DNA from: Tubiluchus corallicola
Lineage: Eukaryota > Priapulida > Priapulimorpha > Priapulimorphida > Tubiluchidae
Reading direction: 5' to 3'
Assembly (NCBI GenBank): GCA_030141605.1
Contig: JAQGDQ010000167.1
Span: forward strand, 353,877-417,876
DNA length: 64,000 bases
Under the pieces are notes generated by a model, which saw nothing but the letters and a program-made list of their open reading frames with translations, made no database searches and had not been told where the DNA came from. The first letter of the stretch is position 1, and each line of letters starts with the position of its first letter. Of this stretch, positions 58,643 through 64,000 are shown one piece after another. The position numbers and the translations under genes are program-made.

Positions 58643-59250
58643 GTTTAAACAGTTCATCCACTCTACAAGGTTGCGTTTAAATGGTTCGTCCACACTACAG
58701 GTTTGCATTTAAATGGTTCATCCACACTACAGGGTTGCGTTTAAATGGTTCGTCCACACTACAGGTTTGCATTTAAATGGTTCGTCCACACTACAGGTTT
58801 GCATTTAAATGGTTCGTCCACACTACAGGTTTGCATTTAAATGGTTCATCCACACTACAGGGTTGCGTTTAAATGGTTCGTCCACACTACAGGTTTACAT
58901 TTAAATGGTTCGTCCACACTACAGATTTGCATTTAAATGGTTCGTCCACACTACAGGGTTGCATTTAAATGGTTCGTCCACACTACAGGGTTGCGTTTAA
59001 ATGGTTCGTCCACACTACAGGTTTGCATTTAAATGGTTCGTCCACACTACAGGTTTGCATTTAAATGGTTCGTCCACACTACAGGGTTGCGTTTAAATGG
59101 TTCGTCCACACTACAGGTTTGCATTTAAGCCATTCGTCCACACTACAGGTTTACATTTAAATGGTTTGTCCAAACTACAGGTTTGCATTTAAATGGTTCG
59201 TCCACACTACAGATTTGCATTCAACAGTTCATCCACGCTATATGCAGGAT
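58643..59250. repeat. 32-bp minisatellite, about 18-19 copies
   Basis: Unit GTTTAAATGGTTCGTCCACA plus CTACAGGTTTGC, with two alternating end variants (GGTTGCG and GTTTGCA). The period is a constant 32 bp from 58643 for 18 units; the final unit is diverged. There is no unique spacer between units, so it is not a CRISPR array. Confidence 0.96.
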
Positions 59251-59519
59251 TGCGTTCACACTAGAATATTTTTTCTGTGTGTATGAACCCGCTACAGTTA
59301 TAAGTCTGAGCTGTGTGTATGACCTTGATAAGATTATAAGTATGAATTTGGTACATTAATTTTGTAAGCTTCTGTATGTTTAGCAAGCCATTAGACAAAA
59401 GGAAAAACTAATTAATATAAACAAATTTGTCAACTTATGAAACAAACTCAATTATATATTTTTAGACGGTGAACGGTAAAAGTCAGAATTCAGGCCAGCT
59501 TGGTTACGTGAGTTCAAAT
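59251..59519. other. non-coding sequence, nothing recognised
   Basis: Short AT-rich stretch after the minisatellite. Confidence 0.45.
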
Positions 59520-59580
59520 AATAGAGCGTGCAGTTATATCGGAAGGTTCTAGGTTCGAATCCTGACTGACTCGCAATTCT
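59520..59580 (+). pseudogene. tRNA-like B-box sequence
   Basis: AGAGCGTGCAGTTATATCGG followed by TCTAGGTTCGAATCCTGAC: a good B-box (GGTTCGAATCC) and a plausible anticodon-to-T-arm spacing, but the 5' half (GTTACGTGAGTTCAAATAA) is degraded. Likely a SINE head or tRNA pseudogene. Confidence 0.45.
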
Positions 59581-59836
59581 CCAGCACTTTCCCCCTTCTG
59601 TTAATTAGCCGTTATAATAGGTATAATTGTAGATTATACACACGCCGCTAGGTTTATTAATTTAGGCTTATCATAGTTCAATACCTAAAAAAACAAAAAG
59701 CAAAACTGAGCCATAGTTTTTAACGATTACCGTTGTGTTGGGCGGCAAAAATAATGAATCTCTTTAACGAAGAAAGAGTAACCGTTTTCTGCATATGGAT
59801 TTGCTATAATAAGCGTAAATGACCAGTTGTTCACAT

Positions 59837-60203
59837 CAGGGTCAGATTATGACCTTTTGGGGCTCCTAAATTAATGAAATTATGGGGGCCTCGTAGACGG
59901 AGCCACCCACGAACTCACCCGTAATTGTCTTGAATATTTTTTACTTGTGATATATTTTAGCGATATTTACATAGTTTGATGTAATTTTACTGCAAATTCT
60001 TTAAATAAACTAGAATAGCTAACCTTTGCTGGTCAATAAAAAATTCTTTAGTGCACACCACTATTCTACTATTTATTGCAAACCAATATTTCAACACAAA
60101 CGTAGTGAAAACACGATGTTACCTAAGTTTGAAAGACCCCCCCTCCGAGTTTGATGTGCCCTAGGCTGCAGTTTATACTAGCCTATATGATAATCCAGCC
60201 CTG
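59837..60203. mobile_element. hAT-type MITE, 367-bp copy
   Basis: Ends CAGGGTCAGATTATGACC and, inverted from 60203, CAGGGCTGGATTATCATA. Flanking 8-mers GTTCACAT (59829-59836) and GTTCTCAT (60204-60211) match at 7 of 8 positions. It is inverted relative to the 34226 and 50472 copies and shares GACCTTTTGGGGCTCC and GACGGAGCCACCCAC. Confidence 0.82.
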
Positions 60204-60891
60204 GTTCTCATGAATGACCGACAAGCCAAGCTCAAACGATTCGGTGGGAACTCCCAAACTGACCATTACAAATTTTTAAACCTGTTAACCTAAATCTCAG
60301 TTATTCAACAACTTATTGAGAATTTTACCACACCTCTCACAGTGCAAGTTCAGGATCTCATGCAACCTAGAGGACCATTGAGCAGAAAGAAGAAAGAATG
60401 CATGGAGAAGAAAGAAGAGAATCATCTATAACTGGCCTGCCATAGTGATATGATATCTGGCAGTAGTTTAGTTTATTGACTAAAAAATATATATCTTAAT
60501 AGTTTAATAGTACATGCCGCCCCATAGAACTAATGTATTTAGGAAAACTACAACTTTTAACACTATAATGTTGTGGTATGAAACACTTTTCAATATTAAA
60601 GAATTATGTCAATTTCAATTTAATAAAGTTATAAAATATAATCTGTAATCAAAATTTTCGTGATCTAGCATAAAATGTTTATTACTAAATATCTGTGTAT
60701 AACTGTTATTTGCTATATTTGTTCAAACATTCTTATTTGATGCTTATTATTTCTTAAAGCAATTGTTCATGCATAAGATACTAGTCCAAATCAAGTACGT
60801 ATGTAATGAATTGTTTAAACTACATAAATTACTGTGTAATAATTGCTCTGGGGGACTCCTTCGTCCCCCTCACAATGTTATCTAATTTCTC
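60204..60891. other. non-coding sequence, nothing recognised
   Basis: AT-rich; no element end seen. Confidence 0.45.
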
Positions 60892-61613
60892 TTATCTCCT
60901 CTCCTCTCCTCTCCTCTCCTCTCCTCTCCTCTCCTCTCCTCTCCTCTCCTCTCCTCTCGTCTCGCCTCGCCTCGCCTCGCCTCGCCTCGCCTCGCCTCTC
61001 CTCTCCTCTCATCTCCTCTTACCTTACCTTACCTTACCTTACCTTATCTTACCTTACCTTACTTTATCTTACCTTACCTTAGCTCACCTCACCTCACCTC
61101 ACCTCACCCCAGCCCACCTCACCTCAACTCACCTCACCTCACCTCATCTCATCTCATCTCATCTCATCGTATCGTATCGTATCGTACTTCACTTCACCTC
61201 ACCTCATCTTATCTCATCTCATCCTACCTTACCTTAAATTACCTTACCTTAGCTTACCTCACCTCACCTCACCTCACCCCACCTCACCTCACCCACCTCA
61301 CCTCACCTTAACTCACCTCACCTCACCTCACCTCACCTCATCTCATCTCATCTCATCTCATCGTATCGTATCGTATCGTATCGTACCTCACCTCACCTCA
61401 CCCCACCTCACCTCACCTCAACTCACCTCACCTCACCTCACCTCACCTCACCTCATCTCATCTCATCTCATCGTATCGTATCGTATCGTACCTCACATCA
61501 CTTCACTTCACCTCACCTCACCTCACCGCACCTCACCTCACCTCAACTCACCTCACCTCACCTCATCTCACCTCACCTCACCTCACCTCATCTCATCTCA
61601 TCTTATCTTATAT
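60892..61613. repeat. C/T-rich pentanucleotide array with changing unit
   Basis: About 720 bp of 5-bp units: (TCTCC)n, (TCGCC)n, back to TCTCC, (TTACC)n, (TCACC)n, (TCATC)n, (TCGTA)n, then further cycles of TCACC, TCAACT-containing units, TCATC and TCGTA. The TCGTA runs at about 61166, 61361 and 61471 mark repeats of a longer cycle. Frames 60806-61237 are artefacts of the repeat. Confidence 0.95.
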
Positions 61614-63312
61614 AGTAAACATATAAATTATACAGAAATCGAGGTAACAGAAAAGCGAAAGAAAAACTTTCTTTTGTTAAGAATTAATGACAAGTGAGTC
61701 ACATTAATATCTAAAAATAAAATTGTTGTATTAACTTTATACAATAGAAAACGTGGTTATATACACTGAAGTTTGATATTTGAATCGAACAGCAAACATT
61801 AAGAAAATGACTCTTTTTAGTTTTCAAAAAGTTTCTAAAACTTGAAAGAAAATTTCAAATGCGTGTTTGCTCTTCTAGCAGACAAAAAGTTCACAATAGC
61901 ATGTTTTCTTCTAATTTCACTTGCTTCAGTTGTAGTTCTTACATGTTTTTCTGTTTGTATCTTTCCGCATGCGCATAGTCTTTGGTTTTTACTTTCACCG
62001 TACCATCTACCAGGTTCAATGTAGCGCTTGTAGTCGAGACAAAGCTATGCAGTATTGTTATATACTATTCGCTGGCATGTATGTAGTTTTCAAGTCCGAG
62101 TTAAATTCGTTGTAAAACATACGCTTGGTAGAACTAGGGTTCAAAACTTTCTCATTTAGTAAGTTGTGTTGCTGTGCACAGTATACTTTCCCATTTGCCT
62201 CATTTAAGAAGCTTCGGCACACATGGAGTAGCCATCGTTCCTGCTACCTTTCTTCCCCAGTACATGATTAGTTACTCATTCTTAATAAATTCGTACTGTG
62301 TACTAGGTGACCGAAGTTAAGCAACATTCGACTTGATTAAAAATCCCGGTTGGATCATAGTGCTTTCCGCTATTTCTGTCATTGAGGGCGGATGTATAAA
62401 CGAGTGCCTGTTACTTTAGTATCTCACCTTAAAAGATTAATCTTGTTGGGATCCGGTGCTGTTATGACTTTTGAAGTAGCCTTGAGGACCATCAACACAA
62501 TTGCAGAGTCATACACTTACGGTGTGTCTAAAGCTGTGCAAAAAGTCCCAAGCCAGAGCACTGCTTTTTTGTGAAATTGGACGAATTATTACATAATCAA
62601 TATCTAAAATTTATTTAGCTTTTAATTTATTAGCCCTGCACATACATTTTTATCTTGTAATTTTTTATTTTATTGTATTTTATTTCATTTTAGTACTGTA
62701 TTTGTATTTTATTTGGTCTTAGTTAGCGAACTAAAAATTTAAATTGAATTAAATGAATTGTAGGTCACAGGTTGAGCTCCAAACCTGTTTAACATCCCTA
62801 CGTTGCTACAGTATTCTTACGTGTGAGACGATTAAATTCAGAAAAAGTTATCACGTGTCTTTCGCCAGATTCCCTAAATTCTTAAAAAGCATGACATTTA
62901 AATCAGTGGTTCCTAACCACGAGACCATAGGACACACACTTTCCAGGACAGCTATGCAGTTTGTTAAAAATATTTGCTTTTCTTCTATTCTTTCGGACTT
63001 TGAAGGTTCTGTCAAAGAGCTGAAAATGCTATAGAAAACAATTATTATTACAATGAATGCAAACTCCATTGCATTCTCATTTAACACATGCCTAAAGCTA
63101 AGTGTCCTTTTGTAGGATTCCTAAAGATTCCCAAGACGCAAAGAAACTGTCTTCACAGATTCCTACGGTTCAAAAGTACAAAACCCGGCGAGGTTTAACT
63201 GTTACCAATGACCCCCATTCTATTTCACGGGAATCTGAAAGCCGGACGATTGTTTAGACTCAATCTCATTTTAATTTACTGTCCAAAATAAACATTTTCC
63301 TGCCTATAAAAG
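61614..63312. other. non-coding sequence, nothing recognised
   Basis: Frames at 61842-62024, 62392-62574 and 62753-63087 have no family motif. The T/A-rich TTTTATTTTATTGTATTT stretch at 62665-62720 ending TTAAATTGAATTAAATGAAT looks like a retroelement 3' tail. Confidence 0.4.
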
Positions 63313-63763
63313 TTAACAATTGTTTCTTATATTTGAATAATTAGCTTAGAAAGTTAATTAATGGCAACCGAACATAGCTATTGTTTACGTCAGAAACTAA
63401 CCACAGTTTGTGCAATGGCAGGCATCTTCCCTTCCGCGTCAAAAGCACGTTTGCGTAAGTGTTACTGCTTAAACACGTGATGTCACGAAATGGGCTCTAC
63501 GTGATATGACGTCAGAAACTAACACTGCAGTTCATGATCATGGTTATCACGGTACTGCCTTCTATTTGCCGGCCACGCGAATGTGACAAAAAGGCGCCCC
63601 TTGCAAATCTTAGTAGATTCATTGAGCCGCGCGTAGCTTTGAAAGTTCAACGAAATTTCAATATCAGAGGTTAATCTAAGCTTTGATTTAAAAAAAAGCT
63701 ATTGTAGTTTACAATATTTTAGATCATTTTTTATTCTGAACTAATGTTTACACAATCATTTAA
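63313..63763 (+). mobile_element. TTAA-flanked MITE, family II, most complete copy
   Basis: TTAA at 63313-63316 and 63760-63763, 451 bp. Landmarks: TTAGCTTAGAAAGTTAATTA, ATGGCAACCGAACATAGC, CGTCAGAAACTAACCACAG, AGCACGTTTGCGTAAG, GGTTATCACGGTACTGCC, GGCCACGCGAATGTGACAAA and GAGCCGCGCGTAGCTTTGAA. Confidence 0.75.
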
Positions 63764-64000
63764 TCTTACAACAGGTTTTTATGATCAGGATCGTGACGTT
63801 TTCTTCCAAAAGCCATCACAGCTGTGATCCAAAGGTTGAAAATTATTAGTTTAAATCGCAGTTAACTCTAAACGAGTATTATGCTCAGTTCACTCAGCTG
63901 TTTGGCTGTCATTCTGTCCCCTCTGTCTGTAGAGTGTAAACGTATTAACCTACTTTCCCGTTTCAAATGTCCGGTTAAGAGCAATAAGTGCAGTCAAAAG
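63764..64000. other. non-coding sequence to window end
   Basis: Nothing recognised. Confidence 0.45.

Noticed and set aside
58643-59250. Regular 32-bp repeats resembling a CRISPR array
   Set aside because: Units are contiguous without unique spacers, and the DNA is clearly animal.
60806-61237. 143-codon Leu/Ser/Pro-rich frame, the second longest frame in the window
   Set aside because: A pentanucleotide-repeat artefact; the non-repeat first 30 codons have no motif.

Overview
The window is a stretch of AT-rich animal (metazoan) nuclear DNA, dominated by introns, intergenic sequence and repeats. Only one host gene can be recognised: the 3' half of a Shal/Kv4-type (KCND) voltage-gated potassium channel on the minus strand, in five exons between 15149 and 5320. 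Exon phases join without conflict (phase 1+2 at the last junction, phase 0 elsewhere). Together they give about 269 residues: selectivity filter from GYGD, S6 with the PVPV hinge, the conserved post-S6 segment, the HHHLL dendritic-type motif and a C-terminus ending in a PDZ-type ISTL. The exon or exons for the T1 domain and S1-S5 were not found; they probably lie upstream, beyond the right edge of the window. The organism looks like an invertebrate with large introns. The post-S6 sequence resembles what I remember of arthropod/lophotrochozoan Shal more than the vertebrate proteins, but I cannot name the phylum.

Layout. 1-4037: AT-rich, nothing recognised. 4038-15149: Kv4 3'UTR, coding exons and introns; the introns hold a probable hAT-type element (7666-8814), an inverted-repeat MITE (11733-11997), and a 27/33-bp tandem array (12541-12843) that abuts the 3' splice site of one Kv4 exon and repeats that splice site in every unit. 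15150-64000: no host exon recognised, but a dense mosaic of repeats.

The mosaic includes: two related families of TTAA-flanked (piggyBac-like) MITEs with nine copies; an 8-bp-TSD hAT MITE family (three copies); a TA-flanked family with ends like AAGCSTTTTCACAGTTTC; a Tc1/mariner-like element carrying further elements inside it; a hAT transposase N-terminal remnant; CR1/Jockey-like LINE remnants, one interrupted by a younger retroelement insertion; an inverted pair of tRNA-derived SINE copies with long (ATT)n tails; a 200-bp fold-back hairpin; and minisatellites of 22, 27, 32, 45 and 47 bp. Two pentanucleotide arrays drift through successive one-base variants of a 5-bp unit.

No bacterial-type operon, CRISPR array or defence system is present. 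Most open frames over 60 codons are chance frames or microsatellite translations. The observations I rank highest are the tandem duplication of the Kv4 splice acceptor, the stepwise pentamer arrays, the SINE pair that shares sequence well upstream of its tRNA head, and a duplicated promoter-like ETS/NRF1 motif pair at 55367-55465. All repeat-family names rest on termini, target-site duplications and remembered motif patterns, not on a database search.
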